DNA from: Paludibacteraceae bacterium
GTDB taxonomy: Bacteria > Bacteroidota > Bacteroidia > Bacteroidales > Paludibacteraceae
Length of the DNA stretch: 58,663 bases
Direction: 5' to 3'
Assembly: GCA_017961765.1 (NCBI GenBank)
Contig: JAGCWQ010000056.1
Location: 1-58,663, forward strand
In this document: positions 19,668 through 28,605 of the stretch, in pieces
Layout: each line of letters opens with the position of its first letter
Numbering within the stretch: position 1 is the stretch's first letter
The notes under the pieces: generated by a model
What the model saw: the letters and a program-made list of their open reading frames with translations, nothing else
The model's database searches: none
Told to the model about the DNA's origin: nothing
Program-made: the position numbers and the translations under genes

Positions 19668-21275
19668 TTACTTAATCTTAACCTCAACAGGAGGCAAAGT
19701 TCTTTCTACATTATCCGGACCTTTAGCCTTAACGTTAGATACGTACACAGTCTTACCCTTTGTCAATCTACTAAACACTTGTTTTTGCTTAGCTGTCAAC
19801 TCAGATCCCTGAGCCATATCCACCATCGTGTTACCCATTGAGTCGAATGAGTTCAAAGAGAATGACAACACCCTGTACTTAACATCCAAGTCAGCATCGT
19901 CCAACTCAGCGATGATACGGTTTGCTGTAATCAAGAGGTTCTTAGCAATTGCAGTACCACCCTTGTACTTCTCCTTAACACCTTGTGCATTCGTGTACTC
20001 AATCTTTGCCAATGGTGGTGGCAATGGCTTAACACGGAACGCCTTCTTAGCAACAACTTGAGACTTGCCTTGCATGTTAGCGTAAACCGTTACTACAGCC
20101 TCTCTACCAACTTGGATAGGAGTGATATCCCAACCCTTAGCAGTTTGAACTTGCTTAGCATTAGTAATATCAATCTTCACGTCACGAGCTGCAACACCAG
20201 GAACAGACACACTCAATGGGTTCTTGATACCAGCATAGAAGACGTTCATCATGTCGGCAGAAATAGTAGCTGATGGCTCACCAACCGTATAGTCGCTAGT
20301 GAAGTCATAAATAACTTCCTCGCCACTTGGCTTCTTCATCTTGATCTTACCCTTGTAGTCAAACTTACCAGTTGCTCCAGCACCAAACTCGTAGATACCG
20401 TTTACAATTGGCTTACCGTTAACTTCAATCTCCAATGGACGAGTAGAGTCCGTTGCAGCCAAGACGATTTGAGCGTGATACTTGCTACCCTTGATCAAAT
20501 ACTTTGAATCAGGAATAACCAAAGCCTCAATCTTGTTAACACGGAAGTCACCTGCGTCAATTTGATTAATCAAGTATTGCATGATCTCAGCCTCAGTATT
20601 ACGAATATCGTTCTGCACCTTAGACAACATAGTCAATGTTGCTACAGCAGGCATACCCTCGAATACAGAGTTCTCCCACAATACTCTCTCACCGTCATGA
20701 CCACGGCCATCAGGAGTAGCGAAAGTCTCATCAATTGACTTATGCTTAGTTGTATCTGTGATTGATTTCACAAAATCAGCATAGCTTCTGATGTTAGCCT
20801 TCAAAGTCTTACCGACAGGCTTAATCTTCTGACCCTCAAATGGGAAATCGACCTCACCAACACCGACAGTACCAGTAACATCCAAATCACCTCTCTTCTC
20901 ATCAGATACTTGAAGGTAATTGTCCTTCGTCTTGTCTACGTTAGCCTCTTCACCATCAATCAAGACAACAATATATCTCTTAATGGTGTTGATATACTCA
21001 TACAAAGAGTCTGACTTAGCAGCCAACATCTCGGCTTTCGCCTTCCACTCTTTCGTCTTTGCTGGGTTCTGAGCGGCAAGGTCCTCAAACTTTGCCTTCA
21101 TATTGACGTTTCGAGCATCAGCAATCTGAATACTCTTACGCAATGACCCATCCACCAACGAATATCCATTCAAGATTTCTACTGACACATTCAAAGCAAG
21201 AAGGGCAGTATAAACCAAGTACATCATGGATATCATCTTTTGTCTCGGGGTTTCCGGACAGTTCGTTGCACTCAT
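19668..21275 (-). CDS. gldM: type IX secretion motor protein GldM/PorM
   Basis: A 535-residue protein with a single N-terminal membrane helix (about 15-35, MMYLVYTALLALNVS) and a large periplasmic part of several beta domains. GldM dimers span the periplasm and, with GldL, form the proton-driven motor that powers type IX secretion. The start MSATNCPETPRQKMISMMYLVYTAL is typical, and an arginine just before the helix (R11) is in the place of a functionally important arginine in homologues. Spacing is 49 bases from gldL and 43 bases to gldN. Confidence 0.95.
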   Translation of the reverse strand: MSATNCPETPRQKMISMMYLVYTALLALNVSVEILNGYSLVDGSLRKSIQIADARNVNMKAKFEDLAAQNPAKTKEWKAKAEMLAAKSDSLYEYINTIKRYIVVLIDGEEANVDKTKDNYLQVSDEKRGDLDVTGTVGVGEVDFPFEGQKIKPVGKTLKANIRSYADFVKSITDTTKHKSIDETFATPDGRGHDGERVLWENSVFEGMPAVATLTMLSKVQNDIRNTEAEIMQYLINQIDAGDFRVNKIEALVIPDSKYLIKGSKYHAQIVLAATDSTRPLEIEVNGKPIVNGIYEFGAGATGKFDYKGKIKMKKPSGEEVIYDFTSDYTVGEPSATISADMMNVFYAGIKNPLSVSVPGVAARDVKIDITNAKQVQTAKGWDITPIQVGREAVVTVYANMQGKSQVVAKKAFRVKPLPPPLAKIEYTNAQGVKEKYKGGTAIAKNLLITANRIIAELDDADLDVKYRVLSFSLNSFDSMGNTMVDMAQGSELTAKQKQVFSRLTKGKTVYVSNVKAKGPDNVERTLPPVEVKIK

Positions 21276-21324
21276 AATCTACTTTTAATTTTATTAACTA
21301 CTATAATTCTAACTCAATCAAAGA

Positions 21325-22149
21325 TTAACCTCTGATAGTCATTGCATTAAGCATATTGCCATATACAGCATTCAAGCTCTTCATTTGCTTTGACAACAAA
21401 GCGATTTGATCCTTGTAGCCCTCTGCCTCGATAGCTGAGTTGTTCAAAGAAGACTCGATCTTTGAAACAGCAGCTGCCAAAGTCTTCATAGCCTCGTTCT
21501 GCTCGTTTACAGACTTAACTTGAAGTTCGAATACTGAGTTAATAGTAGAGATATTCTTGTTGATACCATCGATTTGGTCTGCGAAGTTCTTAGAACCTTG
21601 AGATGCGCTACCGATGCTAGCAGCGATGCTTTGGTAAGAAGAAACCAAAGAATCAGAAGAATCCTTCAAGTTCTTTTGAGATGAAGCGAATGCGCCAGCA
21701 GCCTCAGATGCCTTGCTCAAGTTTGATGTATAAGCATCAGAAATAGCAGCAGCATTGCTCAATGAACCCAATTGACCTGCAGTCTCGCCCAATCTCTTGA
21801 TACCATCAGTCAACTTAGCCATCTCCTCGTTAATCAAAGAAGGAACATCATCGATCTTAGCGATACCTTGTTGCTTCTTATCCTTCTTGTCCTTCTTTTC
21901 TGTTGGCTCATCGCCACCCAATTCAGGGTAAACCAAGTTCCACTCCCACTCCTTGTGAGGCTTTTCAACAGCTGACAATGCAAACAGGATTGCTTCGATA
22001 CCCATACCGACCATCAACATGACACCTGCACCTGGATAGTGCTGAATCTTAAACAACGCACCAATAATTACGATACTGGCACCAAAACCATAAGCAACAC
22101 CGCTTATTTTCTTCCCTTTTGGGGAAGCCAAAAAATCTGAAAGTCCCAT
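21325..22149 (-). CDS. gldL: type IX secretion motor protein GldL/PorL
   Basis: A 274-residue inner-membrane protein. Two membrane helices lie at about 14-34 and 40-60; the second contains a glutamate (E52) that probably corresponds to the membrane-embedded glutamate required for proton flow in GldL homologues. A lysine-rich linker (KKDKKDKKQQ) is followed by a long coiled-coil-like cytoplasmic region rich in alanine, serine and leucine (about 100-274). It works with GldM as the stator/rotor of the type IX motor. Confidence 0.95.
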   Translation of the reverse strand: MGLSDFLASPKGKKISGVAYGFGASIVIIGALFKIQHYPGAGVMLMVGMGIEAILFALSAVEKPHKEWEWNLVYPELGGDEPTEKKDKKDKKQQGIAKIDDVPSLINEEMAKLTDGIKRLGETAGQLGSLSNAAAISDAYTSNLSKASEAAGAFASSQKNLKDSSDSLVSSYQSIAASIGSASQGSKNFADQIDGINKNISTINSVFELQVKSVNEQNEAMKTLAAAVSKIESSLNNSAIEAEGYKDQIALLSKQMKSLNAVYGNMLNAMTIRG

Positions 22150-22188
22150 TTTTTAATTTTATTTTTAAGGTTAATAATTTGCAATTTT

Positions 22189-23598
22189 TTAATCCATACC
22201 GATGTAGCTACGTACGCAACGGAAGCCCAAGAATGAGCGGTTTTCGTTTTGGTACTCGTAAGTACGCACACCGCACTGCAAGAAGATACCGACATCCTTC
22301 CAAGAACCACCTCTGATTACCTTACGTCTCAAAACGTCTGGATCAGAAGACTTAGCATTGTACTCATAGTTTGGATTCATATCGTGTACAAAGCTATAAT
22401 TTGATTCATGATATGCAGAAGAAGTCCACTCTGCTACGTTACCAGCCATATCATACAAACCGAATTCATTTGGCGGATAAGAAGCAACTCTTGCCGTAAT
22501 CAAATAACCATCATCGGTGTAGTTACCTCTTTGTGGCTTAAAGTTAGCCAAGAAACAACCCTTAGCAGTACGGATGTAGTTACCACCCCAAGGGTACATG
22601 GAAAGATCCTTGTCACCACGAGCAGCATATTCCCACTCAGCCTCGGTTGGGAGACGATAATCTTGAACTCTCACACCCTTGTGAGTAACTTGGTAAGAGT
22701 TGAACAAGTACGATCTCCAATGGCAGAATGCTTGAGCTTGCTCCCAAGAAACACCAACTACAGGATATTCACCATAACCAGGGTGAGCGAAATACAACTT
22801 CATGTATGGCTCGTTGTAAGCGTAAGTAAAGTCACGAATCCAACACAATGTATCAGGATAAATGTTCACACGCTTTACTGAGATAAAGTCAGAACGTTTC
22901 TTCAACTCTCTATAGACAGTTTGGTTGATGATGTGACCTTCCTCATTCGTGTAAGAAGTATCCTTTCTAATCATCACGTCAGCACTATCCTTTGTCTTAC
23001 CCAAGCCTGCGATGCTACGGTTGTAGCTACCTCTCAACACATCAAACTTGTTTTCCTTCTTAGCTGCTTGAACATAGTCAACCCATCCGTACTTGTACAT
23101 CAAGATATTTCCGTTCAATTGACGCTCGAAGTCGATAGCATCCTCGTCCATATAGAACATGCTATCCAAAGCTGATTGCAAATCCTCATTAGCCTTTGTC
23201 CAAGGAATTTTCTTCTTCCAGTTCAACACTGGAGTTTTCAATTCATTGCCCTTCTTATCTTGAGAAATCTTGTAAGACTCGTCAACAGCCGACAATTTCT
23301 CACGTGCGATTGAGTCACGAACCCAATGTACAAACTGCTTGTACTCTCCATTCGTAATCTCCGTCTCGTCCATCCAAAAAGCATCCAATGATACAGTCCT
23401 TGACTGAGAAGTCATCGCCCAGTTGGCATCCTGATCATTCTGACCCATAGTGAAAGAACCTCTCTTGATGTAGAGCATACCATACGGTTTCGGCTCCTTC
23501 CACGACTTCGAATAAACACCTACCAGCTCACCATTGTCACCTCCACCGCAACTAGCGAGCAGTACTGCAATTAATGAAATAAATAACAGCTTCTTCAT
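22189..23598 (-). CDS. gldK: type IX secretion lipoprotein GldK/PorK
   Basis: A 469-residue lipoprotein with a lipobox ending LLASC near residue 16. The fold is the formylglycine-generating-enzyme (SUMF1) type, with blocks GSFTMGQND, WMDETEITNGEYKQFV, YPVVGVSWEQAQAFCHWR, RLPTEAEWEYAARG, FGLYDMAGNVAEWT and RGGSWKD. GldK/PorK uses this fold structurally and partners GldN in the outer-membrane-associated ring. I chose the ATG at 23598 because it gives a proper lipoprotein signal; an in-frame start 12 codons earlier would spoil it. The gene starts 32 bases after porP. Confidence 0.95.
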   Translation of the reverse strand: MKKLLFISLIAVLLASCGGGDNGELVGVYSKSWKEPKPYGMLYIKRGSFTMGQNDQDANWAMTSQSRTVSLDAFWMDETEITNGEYKQFVHWVRDSIAREKLSAVDESYKISQDKKGNELKTPVLNWKKKIPWTKANEDLQSALDSMFYMDEDAIDFERQLNGNILMYKYGWVDYVQAAKKENKFDVLRGSYNRSIAGLGKTKDSADVMIRKDTSYTNEEGHIINQTVYRELKKRSDFISVKRVNIYPDTLCWIRDFTYAYNEPYMKLYFAHPGYGEYPVVGVSWEQAQAFCHWRSYLFNSYQVTHKGVRVQDYRLPTEAEWEYAARGDKDLSMYPWGGNYIRTAKGCFLANFKPQRGNYTDDGYLITARVASYPPNEFGLYDMAGNVAEWTSSAYHESNYSFVHDMNPNYEYNAKSSDPDVLRRKVIRGGSWKDVGIFLQCGVRTYEYQNENRSFLGFRCVRSYIGMD

Positions 23599-23630
23599 GA
23601 TATCTAAATTACTTAAATTTTTTTCTTTGT

Positions 23631-24608
23631 TCATAATATTCGATCACTCTTGTATTTGTTCTTCTTCGAAAACTCGGGTTTAAAACTATATCTCAAGCAA
23701 ATCTCATGAGAACCTCCCGACGATATCATCCGAGAAATCGGAAGATCATAAGAGTAACCCAAGCGAAGACCCGAAAACAAGTCCATACCGACCAAAAAGA
23801 CGAACGCATCACCCAACCGATAGGTCAAGCCTCCTCGTATTCTCTTATCGTATTCCAAGACACAAGTCAAATCCATTTGGAAATCCGAGAAATCCGTCCG
23901 GATTTGAGTTGATGGCTTTAAAACATAAAACGCATTCCTCTGCGGAATATTGTATCCACCCGATAAATAAAATATACGTGGTACATACATTTCTGCAGAA
24001 TCCGTGCCAAAATCAGTCGTACCAGAATTCAAATGCGCTACCGACAAACCAACAAACATTTCATCATCACTATAATAAGCTCCCACACCAGCATCAAATG
24101 TCAACGCATTATCATCATCACTCGAACTTGAAGAGGAATATGGATCTTGCTTGTGATACTCATCGCCTTCTATCGGAGAACTACCGTTTCCCGTAAAGTC
24201 GGCTCCTGAAAAATCAAAAGTCTGACTCAAAAAACCTACATTCAAACCTAAGCCTACGACTCCCTTCCAGAACCGCATCTTATAAGAATACTGCAAAAGA
24301 ACGCTTTGGTCTTTAAACAAACCTATATTTTCACTAGAAAAAACCAAACCAACACCATGCTTCGTATCCGATACGCTAAACGGCATATTTACGGAAAAGA
24401 ACATGTCTACTGGAGCATCACTAAACCCCGCCCATTGCAACCGATACGCACCAATCAGGTTCATCATCTCATTTTGGGCGACCGCACCTGCGTTGTTCGT
24501 CTCCGGCAACTCCATATAATTACTATATATGGCATCAAATTGAGCAGAAACCCTCACCATTGAGAGCATCCACACACAAAAAAAGAGTATAAGACGTCTT
24601 TTTTTCAT
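23631..24608 (-). CDS. porP: type IX secretion membrane protein PorP/SprF
   Basis: A 325-residue outer-membrane barrel protein with a signal peptide (about 1-23, ending VSAQ). The mature start FDAIYSNYMELPETNNAGAVA, the block LQYSYKMRFWKGVVGLGLNVGF and a C-terminal barrel pattern (SGLRLGYSYDLPISRM ... GSHEICLRYSF) are typical of PorP/SprF. These proteins anchor type IX cargo or attach adhesins to the surface. I chose the ATG at 24608; the upstream in-frame start is a GTG giving four extra residues before the signal peptide. It is the first gene of the porP-gldK-L-M-N unit. Confidence 0.92.
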   Translation of the reverse strand: MKKRRLILFFCVWMLSMVRVSAQFDAIYSNYMELPETNNAGAVAQNEMMNLIGAYRLQWAGFSDAPVDMFFSVNMPFSVSDTKHGVGLVFSSENIGLFKDQSVLLQYSYKMRFWKGVVGLGLNVGFLSQTFDFSGADFTGNGSSPIEGDEYHKQDPYSSSSSSDDDNALTFDAGVGAYYSDDEMFVGLSVAHLNSGTTDFGTDSAEMYVPRIFYLSGGYNIPQRNAFYVLKPSTQIRTDFSDFQMDLTCVLEYDKRIRGGLTYRLGDAFVFLVGMDLFSGLRLGYSYDLPISRMISSGGSHEICLRYSFKPEFSKKNKYKSDRIL

Positions 24609-24707
24609 ATAATTTGACACGCAGCCATCGGAAAACCGACAACAATATTAGTGATTTTACAATAATTCACAATCAAATCGGCACTTTTTAACATTTCAAC
24701 TTTGCCT

Positions 24708-24715
24708 CAAAGTTA
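24708..24715 (-). promoter_or_regulatory. TAnnTTTG element for porP-gldKLMN operon
   Basis: The minus strand reads TAACTTTG, about 100 bases before the porP start. A TTTG is present 16 bases upstream, slightly short of the usual spacing. Confidence 0.5.
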
Positions 24716-24759
24716 CTACTTACTTGAAAAACAAAGCCTTCTTAAAAAGCACCAAAGGA

Positions 24760-24981
24760 TTAATACTCCTCTTCGTTAAAGAAGAAATCCTCCTTGCTAG
24801 GATAATCTGGCCAAATGTCTTCGATACTCTCGTAAATATCGCCTTCATCCTCCATTTCCTGAAGGTTTTCGATAACCTCCATCGGTGCTCCAGACCGCAT
24901 CGCAAAATCTATGAGCTCGTCCTTTGTTGCTGGCCAAGGAGCATCCTCTAACTTTGAAGCCAATTCTAATGTCCAATACAT
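24760..24981 (-). CDS. DUF2795 family small protein
   Basis: A 73-residue acidic protein. The order MYWTLELASKLEDAPWPATKDELIDFAMRSG, then VIENLQEMEDEGDIYESIEDIWPDYP, matches the DUF2795 family, which is widespread in Bacteroidetes and of unknown biochemical role. The tail is very acidic (DFFFNEEEY). It has its own full promoter match upstream and lies about 150 bases from porP on the same strand, so read-through into the secretion operon is possible but not shown. Confidence 0.85.
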   Translation of the reverse strand: MYWTLELASKLEDAPWPATKDELIDFAMRSGAPMEVIENLQEMEDEGDIYESIEDIWPDYPSKEDFFFNEEEY

Positions 24982-25040
24982 AACTCTATAAAAATTATAA
25001 AAGTTAATACATCATACACAATTCCCTACTCAAAGGATTG

Positions 25041-25070
25041 CAAAAGTATGCTTTTTTTCATTAAAAACAA
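25041..25070 (-). promoter_or_regulatory. Bacteroidetes promoter for the DUF2795 gene
   Basis: On the minus strand TTG (25070-25068), a 19-base spacer and TACTTTTG (25048-25041) form a good promoter match, 60 bases before the start codon. Confidence 0.6.
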
Positions 25071-25168
25071 TCTTTAACAGATAAAAATATGAGCCCAAAA
25101 CGCATTTTTTGCAATATGGAGATTGCAATCGGCGTCATTTATACTTCTACAACATAATTGTGACTACA

Positions 25169-25987
25169 TCAGATTTCACGAAATAGTCGTTTCAGACACT
25201 CTTTTATGGAGGGGGAAAACCGAAGAACATAGTCTTCCTTCTGAAGTTCTTTATTATAGTATACAATACCGAAAACGTACAAATCAATCGTCACCCGCAC
25301 CCGGTCTTCCTTCTTCAACCCCTCCCATAGGGTTTTCGCTTCCTGACAACGATGAATGCCATCGATTACAGCCACGCTTCCCTCATGCATCTTGGCAACA
25401 CATTGCTCATACATGGATCTCAATGTAGCGAAATCGACGGAACGCAGGTCTGGATTGAAAAAGAGGAAATCGACCCGCTCCATTTTCCGAAGCACTCGCT
25501 CCAAGGCTTCTTGCGCCACCCCCTCCTCCAAGTGGATATTATGGAAATCGGCATGCTTGTAGCTCAACCCAGCAAACTTAGCCGTATCGCCCTCCTCTAT
25601 CGTCCACAGTTGCGACTTGGAATCGGGAGCAGCCATATACATGGAAGACAAGCCAAACGAAGCCTTCAGTTCTAAGAGGTACTTGGATTTAGCGTGATTT
25701 ACCAAACGAAACAGCAACTGGCCATAAGAGGGCAACAGGGAATCTTTCTTGACTTCATCCGAAATGCGTCGCATCTCCGACTCCCCAGACTCCGTCTTCA
25801 CTTGAAGTTGTTTCTTTGTCCGCAATAGTGCTTCCCTAACTTTTTCCACCAATTCATATTTATAGTAAGGCAACCGCTCCTCAATCACCTTTGTCACCAA
25901 ATAAAAGACAAAAGGGGAGTGTACGCCGAAACCTTTTCTATGTTTCGAACGAAAAAAGTAACCCAACCATTCCGAAAAAGGATTCAC
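25169..25987 (-). CDS. class I methyltransferase-like protein
   Basis: A 272-residue protein resembling O-methyltransferases of the SAM-dependent Rossmann class. The N-terminal block FGVHSPFVFYLVTKVIEERLPYY is typical of a Bacteroidetes methyltransferase group. LLELKASFGLSSMYMA lies where the SAM-binding loop (usually ExGxxxG) would be, but it lacks the second glycine pattern, so cofactor binding is less certain. Later blocks (VDFLFFNPDLR, GSVAVIDGIH) match the acidic strand and the catalytic-like DxIH motif. The target is unknown. Its start codon is about 90 bases after the efp stop, beyond the efp terminator. Confidence 0.75.
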   Translation of the reverse strand: MNPFSEWLGYFFRSKHRKGFGVHSPFVFYLVTKVIEERLPYYKYELVEKVREALLRTKKQLQVKTESGESEMRRISDEVKKDSLLPSYGQLLFRLVNHAKSKYLLELKASFGLSSMYMAAPDSKSQLWTIEEGDTAKFAGLSYKHADFHNIHLEEGVAQEALERVLRKMERVDFLFFNPDLRSVDFATLRSMYEQCVAKMHEGSVAVIDGIHRCQEAKTLWEGLKKEDRVRVTIDLYVFGIVYYNKELQKEDYVLRFSPSIKECLKRLFREI

Positions 25988-26004
25988 CTAACCTGATTTT
26001 TTTG

Positions 26005-26046
26005 ACAAAAAAACAAAAAAACAATGGAGAGAGCAAAACTCTCCCC
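26005..26046 (-). terminator. rho-independent terminator after efp
   Basis: On the minus strand GGAGAG pairs with CTCTCC around a seven-base loop, followed by ATTG and a long T-rich tract (TTTTTTTGTTTTTTT). It lies just past the efp stop. Confidence 0.75.
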
Positions 26047-26075
26047 ATCTATTTATACTTTAAGATAAGGTATAA

Positions 26076-26642
26076 TTACTCCTTAACGCGCTCCAAATAA
26101 GAACCGTCGCGAGTATCGACCAAAATCTTCTCACCCTCGTTAATGAACAATGGCACACGAACCGTAGCACCTGTCTCCACCGTTGCTGGCTTCAACGTGT
26201 TAGTAGCCGTATCACCCTTCAATCCTGGCTCTGTGTATGTGATTGCGAGGACTGTCTTAACAGGCATCTCTGCAAAAAGAACCGTCTCAGACGATGCGTC
26301 GAACACAACTTCAACAACATCACCCTCTTTCATAAACTCAACACCCGTAATCAAATCATGCGCAATAGGAACTTGCTCGAAAGTCTCGTTGTTCATAAAG
26401 ATGTAGTCTTCGCCTTCCTTGTAGAGATATTGGTGCTCACGACGCTCCACACGAACATCTTCCAATTTCTCACCGATATTGAAACGCTTCTCAACTACAA
26501 GTCCGTTTACAACATTCTTCAACTTTGTACGCATAAACGTGTTACCCTTACCAGGCTTCACATGAAGGAACTCTACACAAAAATAAAGCTTGCCATCCAT
26601 CTTGATGCAAGTTCCATTCTTAATGTCTTGTGCATTAATCAT
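26076..26642 (-). CDS. efp: elongation factor P
   Basis: A 188-residue translation factor of normal length with the three beta-barrel domains of EF-P. It relieves ribosome stalling at polyproline sequences. The N-terminal domain tip loop reads [10 protein letters not shown], with lysine 32 at the position that is modified in many bacteria. The gene for a modification enzyme is not in this window. A promoter with TTTG and TAAATTTG lies upstream and an intrinsic terminator follows, so it looks monocistronic. Confidence 0.97.
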   Translation of the reverse strand: MINAQDIKNGTCIKMDGKLYFCVEFLHVKPGKGNTFMRTKLKNVVNGLVVEKRFNIGEKLEDVRVERREHQYLYKEGEDYIFMNNETFEQVPIAHDLITGVEFMKEGDVVEVVFDASSETVLFAEMPVKTVLAITYTEPGLKGDTATNTLKPATVETGATVRVPLFINEGEKILVDTRDGSYLERVKE

Positions 26643-26688
26643 ATAAATATTGTCTTAAATTAAAAATCCACCTAAGTGTTTCGATTTG

Positions 26689-26718
26689 CAAATTTACTGC
26701 AATTCCGTAAATTTCAAA
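26689..26718 (-). promoter_or_regulatory. Bacteroidetes promoter for efp
   Basis: On the minus strand TTTG (26718-26715), an 18-base spacer and TAAATTTG (26696-26689) make a good match, 46 bases before the efp start. Confidence 0.65.
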
Positions 26719-26770
26719 ATAGTATGTTTACAAAATGTGACCTTCTAAAGAGAATAACGGAAAAGTTCAT

Positions 26771-26778
26771 TATCTTTG
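26771..26778 (+). promoter_or_regulatory. TAnnTTTG element for tyrS
   Basis: TATCTTTG lies 74 bases before the tyrS start. It is divergent from the efp promoter, with about 50 bases between the two. Confidence 0.55.
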
Positions 26779-26852
26779 CAGCCAATATTACTATTACTAA
26801 TGTAATGGCATAGCTCCAAAATGCCGTAATTAAAAACGATTATATTTTTACG

Positions 26853-28148
26853 ATGAACTTTGTTGAAGAACTCAAATGGCGTGGCATGATTCAAGACATG
26901 ACGCCTGGAACAGAAGAACAACTCCAAAAAGAGATGACAACCGCATATTTGGGCATTGACCCCACTGCGGACTCCCTACATATAGGCCACTTGGTGGGTG
27001 TCATGATGTTACGTCATTTCCAACGCAGCGGACACAAGCCCATCGCCCTCATCGGCGGCGCAACGGGCATGATTGGAGACCCCTCCGGAAAATCCCAAGA
27101 GCGTGTCCTCATCGACGAGCCTAAACTCCGTCACAACCAAGAGTGCATCAAGAAGCAATTGGAGAAGTTCCTCGACTTCAACAGTAACGAGCCCACCGCA
27201 GCGGAACTCGTCAACAACTCCGACTGGATGAAGGACTTCACATTCCTCGATTTCATCCGCAACGTGGGCAAACTCATCACGGTCAACTACATGATGTCCA
27301 AAGACTCCGTAAAACGTCGTTTCACAGGCGAGAACGGTGCAGACGGAATGTCATTCACCGAATTCTCCTACCAACTCCTCCAGGGCTACGACTTCGTTTA
27401 CTTAAACAGCCATAAGAACTGTAAGATCCAGTTGGGTGGAGCTGACCAATGGGGAAACATCACCACGGGTACGGAAATGATCCGAAAAATATCCGGTGGA
27501 GAAGCGTTCGCCCTCACCTGCCCTCTCATCACAAAGGCTGACGGAAAGAAATTCGGAAAGACGGAGTCTGGCAATGTATGGTTGGACAGAAGATATACAT
27601 CTCCTTACAAGTTCTACCAATTCTGGTTGAACGTATCAGACGATGACGCAGCAAAATATATCAAGATATTCACCAGCCTTCCTAAGGATGAGATCGAAGG
27701 ACTCATCAAGGAGCAAGCTGAGGCACCACACCTCCGCCCTCTTCAAAAGAGATTGGCTCAAGAATTGACCATCATGGTTCACTCAAAGGAGGACTACGAG
27801 GCTGCAGTAGAGGCATCCAACATTCTTTTCGGCAACGCAACTTCCGAATCCTTGCGCAAACTCGACGAAGAGACTCTTCTCTCCGTGTTCGAAGGCGTTC
27901 CTCAATTCGAGATCGCCAAGGCCGATTTGGAGTCTGGCATCAAAGCCATCGAATTGTTGACAGAAAAAGCCAACGTCTTCTCCTCCAAAAGTGAAATGAG
28001 AAAGTTGGTTCAAGGAGGCGGACTCTCAATCAACAAAGCAAAACTCACGGAGGCGGAAGCTACTATCGACAGTTCATTCCTACTGAACGGAAGGTACATT
28101 CTCATCCAGAAAGGTAAAAAGAACTACTTTTTGCTTAACGCGAAATAA
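26853..28148 (+). CDS. tyrS: tyrosyl-tRNA synthetase
   Basis: A 431-residue class I synthetase that charges tRNA-Tyr. The HIGH motif appears as HIGH in [11 protein letters not shown] (about 41-51), and the KMSKS-equivalent appears as KFGKTESG (about 230). [11 protein letters not shown] and [18 protein letters not shown] are characteristic of the tyrosine-binding region. A C-terminal S4-like RNA-binding domain is present (about 360-431, with [19 protein letters not shown]). A tRNA-Gln gene with its own promoter follows 81 bases after the stop. Confidence 0.97.
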   Translation: MNFVEELKWRGMIQDMTPGTEEQLQKEMTTAYLGIDPTADSLHIGHLVGVMMLRHFQRSGHKPIALIGGATGMIGDPSGKSQERVLIDEPKLRHNQECIKKQLEKFLDFNSNEPTAAELVNNSDWMKDFTFLDFIRNVGKLITVNYMMSKDSVKRRFTGENGADGMSFTEFSYQLLQGYDFVYLNSHKNCKIQLGGADQWGNITTGTEMIRKISGGEAFALTCPLITKADGKKFGKTESGNVWLDRRYTSPYKFYQFWLNVSDDDAAKYIKIFTSLPKDEIEGLIKEQAEAPHLRPLQKRLAQELTIMVHSKEDYEAAVEASNILFGNATSESLRKLDEETLLSVFEGVPQFEIAKADLESGIKAIELLTEKANVFSSKSEMRKLVQGGGLSINKAKLTEAEATIDSSFLLNGRYILIQKGKKNYFLLNAK

Positions 28149-28165
28149 AAATTTCGCCCAAAGCC

Positions 28166-28196
28166 TTGCAGATATTCCAAGAAGTTGCTACTTTTG
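28166..28196 (+). promoter_or_regulatory. tRNA-Gln promoter, copy 1
   Basis: TTG (28166-28168), a 20-base spacer and TACTTTTG (28189-28196) precede the tRNA by 33 bases. The second tRNA-Gln copy has the same arrangement and spacing. Confidence 0.7.
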
Positions 28197-28229
28197 CAAC
28201 GCTTTTGAAACACAAAGCAATTCAAGGAT

Positions 28230-28300
28230 TGTCTCATGGTGTAATGGTAGCACTACAGTTTTTGGTACTGTCTGTCGAGGTTCGAATCCTCGTGAGACAA
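28230..28300 (+). tRNA. tRNA-Gln (anticodon TTG), copy 1
   Basis: The 71-base sequence folds as a cloverleaf. The acceptor stem TGTCTCA (28230-28236) pairs with TGAGACA (28293-28299). The anticodon stem ACAGT/ACTGT encloses the loop TTTTGGT with anticodon TTG at 28262-28264, reading CAA glutamine codons. The T arm is GTTCGAATC. The discriminator is A28300 and CCA is not encoded. It is identical to the copy at 36845-36915. Confidence 0.97.
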
Positions 28301-28302
28301 CT

Positions 28303-28346
28303 CACAAAAGGGCTGATTGGCGAAAGTCGATTAGCCTTTTTTGTGT
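28303..28346 (+). terminator. terminator after tRNA-Gln copy 1
   Basis: CACAAAAGGGCT pairs with AGCCTTTTTTGTG with one bulge, and the T-run is part of the right arm. It lies three bases after the tRNA. Confidence 0.65.
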
Positions 28347-28437
28347 AAAAGCATCTATCCTACTTTCAAAACACATTGTTGCCCTATAAATTGGCTGTTT
28401 CTGAGTCTTAATCTACATAAACAATCTAATTTCATAC

Positions 28438-28492
28438 CACATCGAATATAAAAACACGCTCAATCGACCATTTTATATCACATCGAATATAA
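28438..28492. repeat. two direct copies of a 13-14 base motif
   Basis: CACATCGAATATA occurs at 28438-28450 and again at 28479-28491, 41 bases apart, in the gap between the tRNA and ackA. The 300-base gap 28301-28605 otherwise holds two terminators and no gene that I can support. Confidence 0.5.
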
Positions 28493-28551
28493 TTTCTCTT
28501 CGCACGACTTCGGTTTTCAGCCCGACCTAGCCCTCACATCTTTTATCCAAC

Positions 28552-28580
28552 AAAAAACCCCGACCTTTTCAGCCGGGGTT
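28552..28580 (-). terminator. rho-independent terminator after ackA
   Basis: On the minus strand AACCCCG pairs with CGGGGTT around a loop of about 11 bases, followed by TTTTG. It lies 25 bases beyond the ackA stop. Confidence 0.8.
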
Positions 28581-28605
28581 CCCTGTATTTACTTAGCGAA
28601 AACGC

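Noticed and set aside
22189-23598. gldK product as a formylglycine-generating sulfatase activator
   Set aside because: The fold is the same, but the lipoprotein signal and position between porP and gldL identify the type IX component.
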